A stretch of 10,350 nt of DNA from an uncultured Neomegalonema sp. GTDB lineage: Bacteria > Pseudomonadota > Alphaproteobacteria > Rhodobacterales > Rhodobacteraceae. Below are positions 1 through 6,204 of this stretch, in pieces. The notes under the pieces were generated by a model. The model did no database searches, was not told the DNA's origin, and saw only the letters and a list, made by a program, of their open reading frames with translations. The position numbers and the translations under genes were made by a program. Location of the stretch: positions 1-10,350 of the forward strand of contig CALGNW010000080.1 of the NCBI GenBank assembly GCA_937958345.1, in the 5' to 3' direction. The stretch's first letter is position 1; each line of letters opens with the position of its first letter.

Positions 1-2076
1 CCGCTGATTATTTCCGGTCCGGCTGAAGATTCCAGCGAACTTTACATGGCCATCGACAAGCTGATTCCGCAGCTGACCGAGGAACATTACGAGGTGGATG
101 AGAAGCAGCGGTCCTCGACATTGACCGAGGAGGGCAACGAAGCCGCCGAACAACTGTTGCGCGATATGGGCGTTTTGCAGCCGGATGCCTCGCTGTACGA
201 TCCTGAAAACGTCTCGATTGTCCACCACGTCAATCAAGCACTGCGCGCGCATAAAATGTTCCTGCGCGACAAGGACTACATGCTCAAAGACAATCGCGTG
301 ATGCTGATTGATGAGTTCACGGGCCGCGCGATGGATGGCCGCCGTTTGTCAGAGGGCTTGCATCAGGCGATTGAGGCGAAAGAGGGTGTGCAGATCATGC
401 CCGAGAACACAACGCTCGCGTCAATCACGTACCAGAACTACTTCCGCCTCTACGATAAACTGGCCGGTATGACGGGTACGGCATTGACCGAAGCCGAAGA
501 GTTTGCCGAAATTTACGGCCTCGAAGTTATTGAAATCCCGACCAACGTACCAATCGCTCGCGAAGACGTGGATGACGAGGTTTATCGCACAACCCGCGAG
601 AAATATGACGCAATCGTCGAAGAAATTGAATCCGCGCGCGCAAAGGGACAGCCGATTCTGGTGGGTACGACGTCTATCGAGAAGTCGGAATTCCTCGCCA
701 AGGCTTTGATCGACAAAGGGTTTAAGCTCAAGGATACGTCTGATCTGAACGCCTTTGAACCGCTTTATGACGGTGATCAGGGGACGCCGGAGGAGCGTGT
801 CTTCGCGGTTCTCAACGCCCGCTATCACGAACAGGAGGCGGCAATCGTCGCGCAAGCAGGTGTTCCCGGTGCGATCACGATTGCAACGAACATGGCGGGC
901 CGCGGTACGGACATTAAGCTGGGCGGTAACGCCGAAATGCGTATCCAGCATGAGATGGGCGACAATACCGATCCTGCAAAAGTTGCCGAAATCCGCGATG
1001 CGGTTGCCAAGCTCGAAATGCGGGCAAAGGCGGCAGGCGGTCTTTATGTTCTGGCAACCGAGCGTCACGAAAGCCGCCGCATCGACAACCAGCTGCGGGG
1101 CCGTTCAGGCCGACAGGGTGATCCGGGCAAATCAAAGTTCTTCCTGTCGCTGGAAGATGATCTGATGCGGATTTTCGGCTCGGAACGCATGGATAAAATG
1201 CTCCAGCGCCTTGGCCTTCAAGAGGGCGAGTCAATCGTTCACTCGTGGGTCAACAAGGCCATCGAACGGGCGCAGGGCAAGGTTGAGGCGCGCAACTTTG
1301 ACATCCGCAAGAACGTCCTAAAATACGATGACGTAATGAACGATCAGCGAAAGGCGATCTTCGAACAGCGTCTTGAAGTGATGGAGGCGGAAAACGTCGA
1401 GGAAACCGCCCGCGATATGCGCCACGCCCTGATTGACGACCTGGTCGCCGAGCATATCCCCGCGCGATCCTATGCCGAGCAGTGGAATACCGAGGGCCTG
1501 ACGCAAGAATTGGGGACCGTCTTCGGTCGGGGCTTCCCAATCGCGGAATGGGCCGAGGAAGAGGGCGTTGCCGACGAAGAAATTCGCGAACGCCTCTACG
1601 AGATGGGCGATCAGGTCGCCGCGGAGAAAACCGAGATTATCGGTGAGGACCGCATGCGGGCGGCTGAAAAAGAACTGATCCTGCGTGCGATTGATGATGA
1701 ATGGCGTGCGCACCTTTTGCGGATGGAGCATCTGCGTCAGGTGGTCGGCCTGCGCGGCTATGCGCAAAAGGACCCTCTGAACGAGTACAAGACCGAAGCC
1801 TTCACGATGTTTGACGGCTTGCTCACCCGCCTGCGCGGTGCGGTAACGCAACGTCTCATGCGGATTGACGAGGCAATGGAAAATCAGCGCCGCCAGTTCC
1901 TGATGATGTTCCTGCAATCCGACGAGGGCCGTCAGGCCGTTGAAAAAGCCGTTGTAGAGTCAGGTGTTAATCCCGGAAGCGGCGACGCCGAAGTGACCGT
2001 CGAGACGCCCTTCGGACCCGCCACAATACGCCTGACCAACCAGCCGAACTCCGAGCAGGGTCAGGGCGCCGCTTAA
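1..2076 (+). CDS. secA: Preprotein translocase ATPase SecA, 5'-truncated by the window edge
   Basis: SecA is the ATPase that pushes unfolded preproteins through SecYEG at the inner membrane. The reading frame is open from base 1 (PLIISGPAEDSSELY), so about 200-220 N-terminal residues, including the Walker A region, lie outside; the internal ATG at 46 is not the start. Visible family landmarks in order are DEFTGRAMDGRR, QNYFRLYDKLAGMTGTA, VGTTSIEKSE, the NBD2 motif ATNMAGRGTDIKLGG, TERHESRRIDNQLRGRSGRQGD, the scaffold-helix segment VEARNFDIRKNVLKYDDV and LRGYAQKDPLNEYK. Two oddities stand out. An extra stretch of roughly 25 residues relative to E. coli SecA (about bases 721-805) sits before VLNARYHEQEAAIVAQAG. 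The protein also ends ...SEQGQGAA without the CxCxSGxxxxCH zinc motif that binds SecB and lipids, and no frameshifted copy of it follows. Family assignment is essentially certain. Confidence 0.97.
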   Translation, partial: PLIISGPAEDSSELYMAIDKLIPQLTEEHYEVDEKQRSSTLTEEGNEAAEQLLRDMGVLQPDASLYDPENVSIVHHVNQALRAHKMFLRDKDYMLKDNRVMLIDEFTGRAMDGRRLSEGLHQAIEAKEGVQIMPENTTLASITYQNYFRLYDKLAGMTGTALTEAEEFAEIYGLEVIEIPTNVPIAREDVDDEVYRTTREKYDAIVEEIESARAKGQPILVGTTSIEKSEFLAKALIDKGFKLKDTSDLNAFEPLYDGDQGTPEERVFAVLNARYHEQEAAIVAQAGVPGAITIATNMAGRGTDIKLGGNAEMRIQHEMGDNTDPAKVAEIRDAVAKLEMRAKAAGGLYVLATERHESRRIDNQLRGRSGRQGDPGKSKFFLSLEDDLMRIFGSERMDKMLQRLGLQEGESIVHSWVNKAIERAQGKVEARNFDIRKNVLKYDDVMNDQRKAIFEQRLEVMEAENVEETARDMRHALIDDLVAEHIPARSYAEQWNTEGLTQELGTVFGRGFPIAEWAEEEGVADEEIRERLYEMGDQVAAEKTEIIGEDRMRAAEKELILRAIDDEWRAHLLRMEHLRQVVGLRGYAQKDPLNEYKTEAFTMFDGLLTRLRGAVTQRLMRIDEAMENQRRQFLMMFLQSDEGRQAVEKAVVESGVNPGSGDAEVTVETPFGPATIRLTNQPNSEQGQGAA

Positions 2077-2129
2077 GACACGGCGTGGACGGGACGATAG
2101 AATTGTTTGCGTCCGTGGGCGCGGCTGAT

Positions 2130-2166
2130 ACGCAAGACCGGTGATGGAAAATTACCAGTCTTGCGT
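2130..2166 (+). promoter_or_regulatory. Long hairpin covering the start codon of the pteridine reductase; possible secA terminator or attenuator
   Basis: Bases 2130-2145 and 2151-2166 form a 16-bp stem with one C-A mismatch (2139/2157) and one G-U wobble (2143/2153), closed by the five-base loop GGAAA. TTT follows directly, giving TTTT at 2166-2169. The ATG at 2144 is in the upper stem, and no clear Shine-Dalgarno sequence precedes it. The shape fits an intrinsic terminator after secA (stop at 2076), a translation-blocking hairpin, or an attenuator that does both. The fold is read directly from the bases; its role is inferred. Confidence 0.6.
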
Positions 2167-2893
2167 TTTGGTCACCGGCGGCGCGCAGCGTTTAGGGCGG
2201 GCGATTGCGCTTCGTTTTGCAGCGGCAGGCCACGATATCGCGATTCACTACCGCACATCCGAGCCGGATGCGCGCGCGCTGCGTGAACAGATCATTGCGT
2301 TGGGGCGCAAGGCCGAGATTTATCAGGCAGATCTTTCGGATGCGGAACAGACGGACGGATTGATCCCCGCTGTACTTGCCGATTTTGGTGTTATCACCGG
2401 TCTCGTCAATTCTGCTTCGGTATTTGACCGAGACCGGTTCGGGGCACTGACCCGCACATCGCTGCATGCGCAGGCTCGTGTGAATGCCGAGGCGCCGTTG
2501 TTTTTGACTCAGACATTCTGGAATTTGACCGATGGCCCCGGATGGGTGCTGAATCTGATTGACTCCAAGATCAACCAGATCACCCCCGCGTTTGCGTCTT
2601 ACACGCTGTCGAAGCTCGCGCTGGAGGATATCACCCGTATGACCGCGCGGGCCTGCGCGCCTAAACTGCGGGTCAACGCCATCGCGCCCGGCCTTGTGCT
2701 GCGCTCGGGCAATCAGACCGATTCTGATTTCGAGCGGGTGCATGACGAAAATCCGATGCGGCGGGGTCCAACGCCGGACGATATCGCAGAGATGGCCTTG
2801 ACCCTCGCGAATGCGCCGTCGACCACCGGTCAGATCATCACGGTAGACGGCGGTTTATCATTCTATTCGCCAAAATCTGCGGGGATGCTGTGA
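2144..2893 (+). CDS. SDR-family pteridine reductase (PTR1/FolM-like)
   Basis: This is a 249-residue classical short-chain dehydrogenase, probably reducing dihydropterins or dihydrofolate with NADPH in the cytoplasm. The nucleotide-binding motif is VTGG-AQRLG (residues 10-18) and the active site is Y153-x3-K157. The usual catalytic Ser position, 13 residues before the Tyr, is Asp140, as in trypanosomatid PTR1 (Asp181/Tyr194/Lys198), and HYR at 35-37 resembles the PTR1 NADPH-selecting segment HYHRS. These features favour a PTR1/FolM-type pteridine reductase over a generic ketoacyl reductase. The NNAG motif is changed to NSAS (89-92). Its stop overlaps the folB start (GTGA), supporting a pterin role. 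The start is taken at ATG 2144; GTG 2141 is also in frame. The start lies inside a strong hairpin. Substrate is inferred. Confidence 0.85.
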   Translation: MENYQSCVLVTGGAQRLGRAIALRFAAAGHDIAIHYRTSEPDARALREQIIALGRKAEIYQADLSDAEQTDGLIPAVLADFGVITGLVNSASVFDRDRFGALTRTSLHAQARVNAEAPLFLTQTFWNLTDGPGWVLNLIDSKINQITPAFASYTLSKLALEDITRMTARACAPKLRVNAIAPGLVLRSGNQTDSDFERVHDENPMRRGPTPDDIAEMALTLANAPSTTGQIITVDGGLSFYSPKSAGML

Positions 2894-3267
2894 GTCAAAA
2901 AACCATCGTTCGCGTTGATCGGCTCAGCGTTCCGCTGTCAATCGGCGTGCTTGATCACGAGCGCCGTGCGCAGCAGACGGTCGTGATTTCGATTGATATG
3001 CAGGTGAATATTCCGGACCGGCCGAGCGAGGAGGGGCAGGACTACGTTTCCTATGCTCCTATCGTTGAATATCTTATCGCATTGTCGAACGGCGGAAGGC
3101 ACATAGATCTTGTTGAAGAACTTGCGGACGAGATTTTTGATGTTTTGTTCAGCGATATTCGCGTTGAGCGTGTAAGCGTCAGTGTCATTAAGCCTGAGAT
3201 ATTTTCTCAGGCTGCCGGAGTCGGTGTCGTTATCGAGCGGGACAACCCTGCAATCTCGATGAAATAG
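2890..3267 (+). CDS. folB: Dihydroneopterin aldolase
   Basis: FolB cleaves 7,8-dihydroneopterin to 6-hydroxymethyl-dihydropterin and glycolaldehyde in folate synthesis; the family forms cytosolic octamers. The 125-residue length is typical. Visible family signatures are IGVLDHERRAQQ (Glu24, pterin-binding), Tyr55 in the SYAPIVEY segment, the helix HIDLVEELADEIFDVL, and the catalytic-lysine strand VSVIKPEIF (Lys101). The gene starts with GTG at 2890, sharing GTGA with the stop of the upstream reductase, so translational coupling is likely. A FolX-type epimerase is homologous and cannot be wholly excluded, but the IKPEI lysine context and the pterin-reductase neighbour fit FolB. Confidence 0.9.
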   Translation: MSQKTIVRVDRLSVPLSIGVLDHERRAQQTVVISIDMQVNIPDRPSEEGQDYVSYAPIVEYLIALSNGGRHIDLVEELADEIFDVLFSDIRVERVSVSVIKPEIFSQAAGVGVVIERDNPAISMK

Positions 3268-3305
3268 CGTAAAGGCACTGAAAAGCGTCGGTTTTTCCCG
3301 CCGAT

Positions 3306-3335
3306 TTGTGTTCTCCCGTGCCAGCCTGCTAGGAT
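3306..3335 (+). promoter_or_regulatory. Candidate sigma70-type promoter for the substrate-binding protein gene
   Basis: TTGTGT (3306-3311) and TAGGAT (3330-3335) are separated by 18 bases, each matching the housekeeping consensus at four of six positions, about 40 bases before the ATG at 3375. It is the best pair in the 107-base gap after folB, but such matches occur by chance. Confidence 0.35.
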
Positions 3336-3374
3336 AACGGAGTTCGCAACGACAATAAGTTTCAGGGAGAGACA

Positions 3375-4970
3375 ATGTCTGACGACAAGCAACTGATGGA
3401 AAACATCCTCGCAGACCCGACGGCCACACGCCGTGATTTTATGGTGGGTGCAATGGCGCTGGGCCTGACAGCGACCGCTGCGTCCGCACTATGGTCGGGT
3501 CGCGCGCACGCTGCGACACCAAAAAAGGGCGGCCACATGGTGGCGGGCCTAAACGACTCGAACACAATCGATTCACTCGATTCCGCCACGTACAATGCGA
3601 CGACAATGATTGCCGTCAGTCGCGCGTTCCGTGACAGCCTTGTTGAAGTTGGCCAGGACAACTCTGCTTCGCCGGGTCTTGCGGAAAGCTGGGAAGCCAG
3701 CGACGACGCAACGGAATGGCGCTTTAAGTTGCGCTCGGGCGTAGAATTCTCCAACGGCAAGAGCCTGACCACAGAAGACGTTATCAACTCGATTAACACC
3801 CACCGCGGCGAAGACTCCAAGTCCGGCGCAAAGGGTGTTTTCGAGGCGATTGATGATGTCACCGCTGACGGCAAAGATACCGTAGTCGTCAAGCTGGCGG
3901 CGGGTAACGCCGACTTCCCGTTCCTGCTCACCGACTATCACCTGACAATCGTGCCGTCAGTTGACGGCAAGGCCGATGTGCTGTCGACGCATGGTACGGG
4001 CACATACCTGCTGAAGGACTTCGAACCGGGCATTCGTGCGACGTTCGAGAAAAACCCGAACGCTTGGCAGGGTGATGAATTCGGCCATGTCGATAGCGCC
4101 GAGCTGGTCACGATCCTCGATGATACCGCGCGCGTGAACGCGCTTGTCACGGGTGAAGTAGACATCATCAACCGTCCTGCGCTGAAAACGATCAACCGCC
4201 TGAAGCGCAAGCCGGGTGTGAACATCATTGATGTGGAATCGAACCTTGCGTTCACCCATCCGATGCGGATGGAGGGCGCTCCTTACGACAATTACGACTT
4301 CCGCATGGCGCTGAAACTGGCCACCAACCGTGAGGCTTTCGTTGAGAAGGTTCTTTACGGTTATGGTAAAGTCGGGAACGATCAGCCGCTGGGTCCGAAG
4401 TTTGCCAGCTATGACCCTGACCTGAAGGTCGAGATGGACCTGGACAAGGCGAAGTTCCACCTCAAGAAATCCGGCGTTGGCGACACCGCGATCAAGTACC
4501 GTTTCGCTGATACGGCGTACGGCGGTGCGGGCGATGCAGCCGAGCTGTTCCTTGAAGACTGGCAGGCCGCCGGCATCAATGTCGAATTGGTCCGCGAGCC
4601 GAAAGACGGTTACTGGTCCAATGTCTGGAACGTAAAACCATTCTGCGCGTGTTACTGGGGACCCCGTCCTGTCGAGGACATGATCCTTTCCATCGCCTAT
4701 ATCGGCGGCGCACCTTGGAACGACAGCAATGTCGACATCGCGACGGTCAACGCACTGGTCGCGGCATGCCGTGCCGAACTGGATCAGGACAAGCGCAAGG
4801 ATATGTACCAGACGGTTCAGCATATCCTCTCGGATCGCGGGGGCACGATTATCCCTGCATTCGGTAAGGATGTTGCGGCAACCAGCGACAAAATCGGCAT
4901 CGGACCCGAAATCGGTGGCGGCTGGGAAATGGACGGCGGTCACTTCATCAAGCGTTGGTGGATGGCGTAA
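3375..4970 (+). CDS. Tat-exported ABC transporter substrate-binding protein (SBP_bac_5, peptide/nickel type)
   Basis: This 531-residue periplasmic binding protein captures a ligand, probably an oligopeptide, for an ABC importer. The N-terminus has a twin-arginine signal: TRRDFMVG (RR at 19-20), a hydrophobic stretch, and a probable AHA cleavage site near residue 46, so it should be exported folded. The mature part shows SBP_bac_5 features: SPGLAESWEASDDATEWRF, LRSGVEFSNGKSLTTEDVI, the THGTGTYLLKDF segment, and a C-terminal YWGPRPVEDMILSIAY...APWN region followed by a D-x3-R-x2-MYQ-type helix. A good ribosome site, AGGGAG (3364-3369), lies five bases before the ATG. No permease or ATPase gene follows; the gene ends at a terminator. 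The ligand cannot be read from sequence; the family is clear. Confidence 0.93.
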   Translation: MSDDKQLMENILADPTATRRDFMVGAMALGLTATAASALWSGRAHAATPKKGGHMVAGLNDSNTIDSLDSATYNATTMIAVSRAFRDSLVEVGQDNSASPGLAESWEASDDATEWRFKLRSGVEFSNGKSLTTEDVINSINTHRGEDSKSGAKGVFEAIDDVTADGKDTVVVKLAAGNADFPFLLTDYHLTIVPSVDGKADVLSTHGTGTYLLKDFEPGIRATFEKNPNAWQGDEFGHVDSAELVTILDDTARVNALVTGEVDIINRPALKTINRLKRKPGVNIIDVESNLAFTHPMRMEGAPYDNYDFRMALKLATNREAFVEKVLYGYGKVGNDQPLGPKFASYDPDLKVEMDLDKAKFHLKKSGVGDTAIKYRFADTAYGGAGDAAELFLEDWQAAGINVELVREPKDGYWSNVWNVKPFCACYWGPRPVEDMILSIAYIGGAPWNDSNVDIATVNALVAACRAELDQDKRKDMYQTVQHILSDRGGTIIPAFGKDVAATSDKIGIGPEIGGGWEMDGGHFIKRWWMA

Positions 4971-4992
4971 GCCTGAACCAAGCGGATTGAGA

Positions 4993-5015
4993 GCGGTCTG
5001 CGAATTGCGGGCCGC
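4993..5015 (+). other. Hairpin just upstream of the main terminator
   Basis: Bases 4993-5001 and 5007-5015 can form a 9-bp stem (two G-U wobbles) with the loop GAATT, 22 bases after the substrate-binding protein stop. It has no U-run. It could stabilise the mRNA 3' end; this is inferred from the fold only. Confidence 0.4.
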
Positions 5016-5031
5016 CTAAAACTGAAAACAG

Positions 5032-5061
5032 AACCCGTCCGGAGCAATCCGGGCGGGTTTT
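5032..5061 (+). terminator. Intrinsic terminator of the substrate-binding protein gene
   Basis: The arms 5032-5042 (AACCCGTCCGG) and 5049-5059 (CCGGGCGGGTT) form an 11-bp stem with one G-U wobble around the loop AGCAAT. TT follows, making TTTT at 5058-5061. It lies about 60 bases after the stop codon at 4970. Confidence 0.85.
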
Positions 5062-5088
5062 GTGTGTTCTTGATGCTGAAATTTCACG

Positions 5089-5117
5089 AAAAAACCCCGC
5101 CCGATGGGCGAGGTTTT
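5089..5117 (-). terminator. Intrinsic terminator of the lipoprotein gene, facing the opposite terminator
   Basis: Read on the - strand, AAAACCTCGCCC and GGGCGGGGTTTT form a 12-bp stem with one wobble and the loop ATC, ending in a six-base T tract (complement of 5089-5094). It lies about 60 bases past the lipoprotein stop. The A-rich arm could also end + strand transcripts. Confidence 0.8.
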
Positions 5118-5175
5118 CTCAGAAGGAAATGACGCTTAGGAGCGTTGCATCTCCTGATCGTTCAGTAGCTGAGTA

Positions 5176-5505
5176 TTACTGGAACGCTGGGAACGACGAA
5201 AGCATTGCGAGCGGATACTCGTTGCCGTCAGCCTGACAGGTTTTCGTTCCGCTTTCTTCACCGGGCCACTCGCCGATCGATCCACCTTTGCTCAAGCAAA
5301 GGTTCATCATTGCATCGTCGCCCGATGCATCAGCTGCCATTGCGTCGCCGGCCGGAGCGGCAGGCGGTGGGTTATACGTAACCGGTTGGGTTTCGACGGC
5401 TTCTTTTGCCATCGCGTCATCTTTCATCATCATCGAGTCGCCACTGGTACAACCGGCCAGCGCGAAAAGTGCAACCGCAGCGGATGCGAGCAATACGTTT
5501 TTCAT
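5176..5505 (-). CDS. Small Met-rich lipoprotein, possibly DUF333-like
   Basis: This is a 109-residue probable envelope lipoprotein. The signal peptide has MK, a hydrophobic core and a lipobox LAGC with the lipidated Cys at 19. Residues 20-68 form a low-complexity Met/Ala/Asp/Pro linker containing MMM (25-27) and several further Met, an unstructured stretch that could bind soft metals. The C-terminal part has C70-x3-GG and C90-x2-DG, resembling the small DUF333 fold (C-x3-GG ... C-x3-DG), with C70 and C90 able to form a disulfide. An excellent ribosome site, AGGAGG (complement of 5513-5518), fixes the ATG. The gene lies downstream of, and on the same strand as, the DUF4396 gene, 187 bases away. 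Lipoprotein status is well supported; domain and function are tentative. Confidence 0.85.
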   Translation of the reverse strand: MKNVLLASAAVALFALAGCTSGDSMMMKDDAMAKEAVETQPVTYNPPPAAPAGDAMAADASGDDAMMNLCLSKGGSIGEWPGEESGTKTCQADGNEYPLAMLSSFPAFQ

Positions 5506-5544
5506 CTGAGTTCCTCCTGAATTACAAGGTTCGTCTCGTCAGTT

Positions 5545-5592
5545 AACGAGCGCCCCCAACCCTTATTCCCTCTGAATTCATTCGGACGTCAA
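5545..5592 (-). promoter_or_regulatory. Candidate promoter region of the lipoprotein gene (ECF-like or sigma70-like)
   Basis: On the - strand, GGAAT (complement of 5565-5569), then 16 bases, then CGTT (complement of 5545-5548) resembles the alphaproteobacterial EcfG-type pattern GGAAC-N16/17-CGTT, with one mismatch. It would give a leader of about 30 bases. Upstream, TTGACG (complement of 5587-5592) could be a -35, but only poor -10 matches follow. Neither is convincing alone. Confidence 0.3.
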
Positions 5593-5621
5593 TGCCGTAT
5601 GTCATTTGACGCTGTCTTGCC

Positions 5622-5639
5622 GTAAACAAATCAGTAAAC
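5622..5639. repeat. Short direct repeat GTAAAC x2
   Basis: GTAAAC occurs at 5622-5627 and 5634-5639, a 12-base period, in the gap between the DUF4396 and lipoprotein genes. It could be a regulator half-site pair or chance. Confidence 0.3.
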
Positions 5640-5692
5640 CTGACGCCAATTCGTCACATTTTAACTGGTACGGCGGTGGTTTTAGTCGCCTG

Positions 5693-6145
5693 CTAGTGAC
5701 AACAACCTTTGCCAAGCGCCTTTAAGCGCCAATAATTATAGGGTAATGGCGTCAGCCAGCCGACCAAAAGCATGATTGGCACGACCCACCAGGTCAGCTT
5801 TGCGCCGCCGGTAAGTACCCAATCCACCAAATTCATCGCCGCTTCCATCGAGATCATGGAGATCATCGACATTCCGATTGCCGTCCGAAAGGCGGCGCGC
5901 AGCACCATCTGGCGGGACAGGATAAGTGTCTCAAGTGCAATGGACGTCAGCAAGCCGTTGAAAATCGCCAACGACATAATCGCCCAAGTCGGCCAAGGGA
6001 TTCCGCTGAGCTGAAAATACAGGATCGTGCCAAAATCGCCGATCGAGCACCCGAGCAAGCACCAGCTCGTGTTTACGCCGGCCTGCCGCCAAACCGGCTT
6101 GTCGTGCCAGTCAATACTTGGCTTCGGCTCTGCTGTGATGCTCAT
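5693..6145 (-). CDS. DUF4396 family membrane protein under a CueR-type promoter
   Basis: This 150-residue integral membrane protein has four likely helices (about residues 24-46, 50-72, 82-106 and 115-135). It matches the DUF4396 pattern: a Cys-x3-Cys in WCLLGCSIGD (C29, C33, D37), an internal helix with ME-AAMN (M100-N105), and the conserved end LPYNYWRLKALGKG. Possible soft-metal ligands are C29/C33, the run M92, M94, M97, M100, M104, and the terminal C148-C149-H150. The biochemical role of the family is not known to me. It starts at an ATG preceded by AGGGAG (complement of 6154-6159) and is driven by a MerR-type promoter shared with the divergent cueR. That context suggests copper or silver handling at the inner membrane, for example export, sequestration or delivery. 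Family call is good; function is inferred. Confidence 0.85.
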   Translation of the reverse strand: MSITAEPKPSIDWHDKPVWRQAGVNTSWCLLGCSIGDFGTILYFQLSGIPWPTWAIMSLAIFNGLLTSIALETLILSRQMVLRAAFRTAIGMSMISMISMEAAMNLVDWVLTGGAKLTWWVVPIMLLVGWLTPLPYNYWRLKALGKGCCH

Positions 6146-6171
6146 GGACCATTCTCCCTGTCGTGTATTTA

Positions 6172-6180
6172 TGGTATAAA
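6172..6180 (+). promoter_or_regulatory. Extended -10 element, candidate promoter of cueR
   Basis: TGGTATAAA is a TGn-TATAAA extended -10 on the + strand, without a good -35. Transcription would begin near 6187, leaving a short leader holding AGGGGAG (6191-6197) before the ATG at 6205. The element overlaps the -10 and dyad of the opposing promoter, so CueR bound there should also influence its own gene. Confidence 0.45.
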
Positions 6181-6203
6181 GTTTCCAGTGAGGGGAGACT
6201 CAA
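6173..6203 (-). promoter_or_regulatory. CueR/MerR-type promoter-operator of the DUF4396 gene
   Basis: On the - strand, TTGAGT (complement of 6198-6203) and TATACC (complement of 6173-6178) are exactly 19 bases apart, the overlong spacer MerR-family activators need in order to untwist DNA. Between them lies the dyad AGTCTCC-N7-GGAAACT (6194-6200 and 6180-6186), six of seven positions symmetric, with the CTCC...TGGA core and N7 centre of CueR/HmrR operators. The expected start near 6166 leaves a leader of about 20 bases containing the ribosome site. Confidence 0.85.
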
Positions 6204-6204
6204 G

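Noticed and set aside
421..1917. Antisense open frames of about 200 codons within secA
   Set aside because: The sense strand has continuous SecA motifs throughout; the antisense translations show no family features and follow from codon bias.
3281..3305. Possible terminator after folB (TCGG...CCGA with a T-run)
   Set aside because: The stem is only four base pairs and the T-run lies in the loop, not after the stem.
3957..4943. 328-codon open frame antisense to the substrate-binding protein gene
   Set aside because: It is a shadow frame of a well-supported gene; its translation has no recognisable domain and it has no ribosome site.
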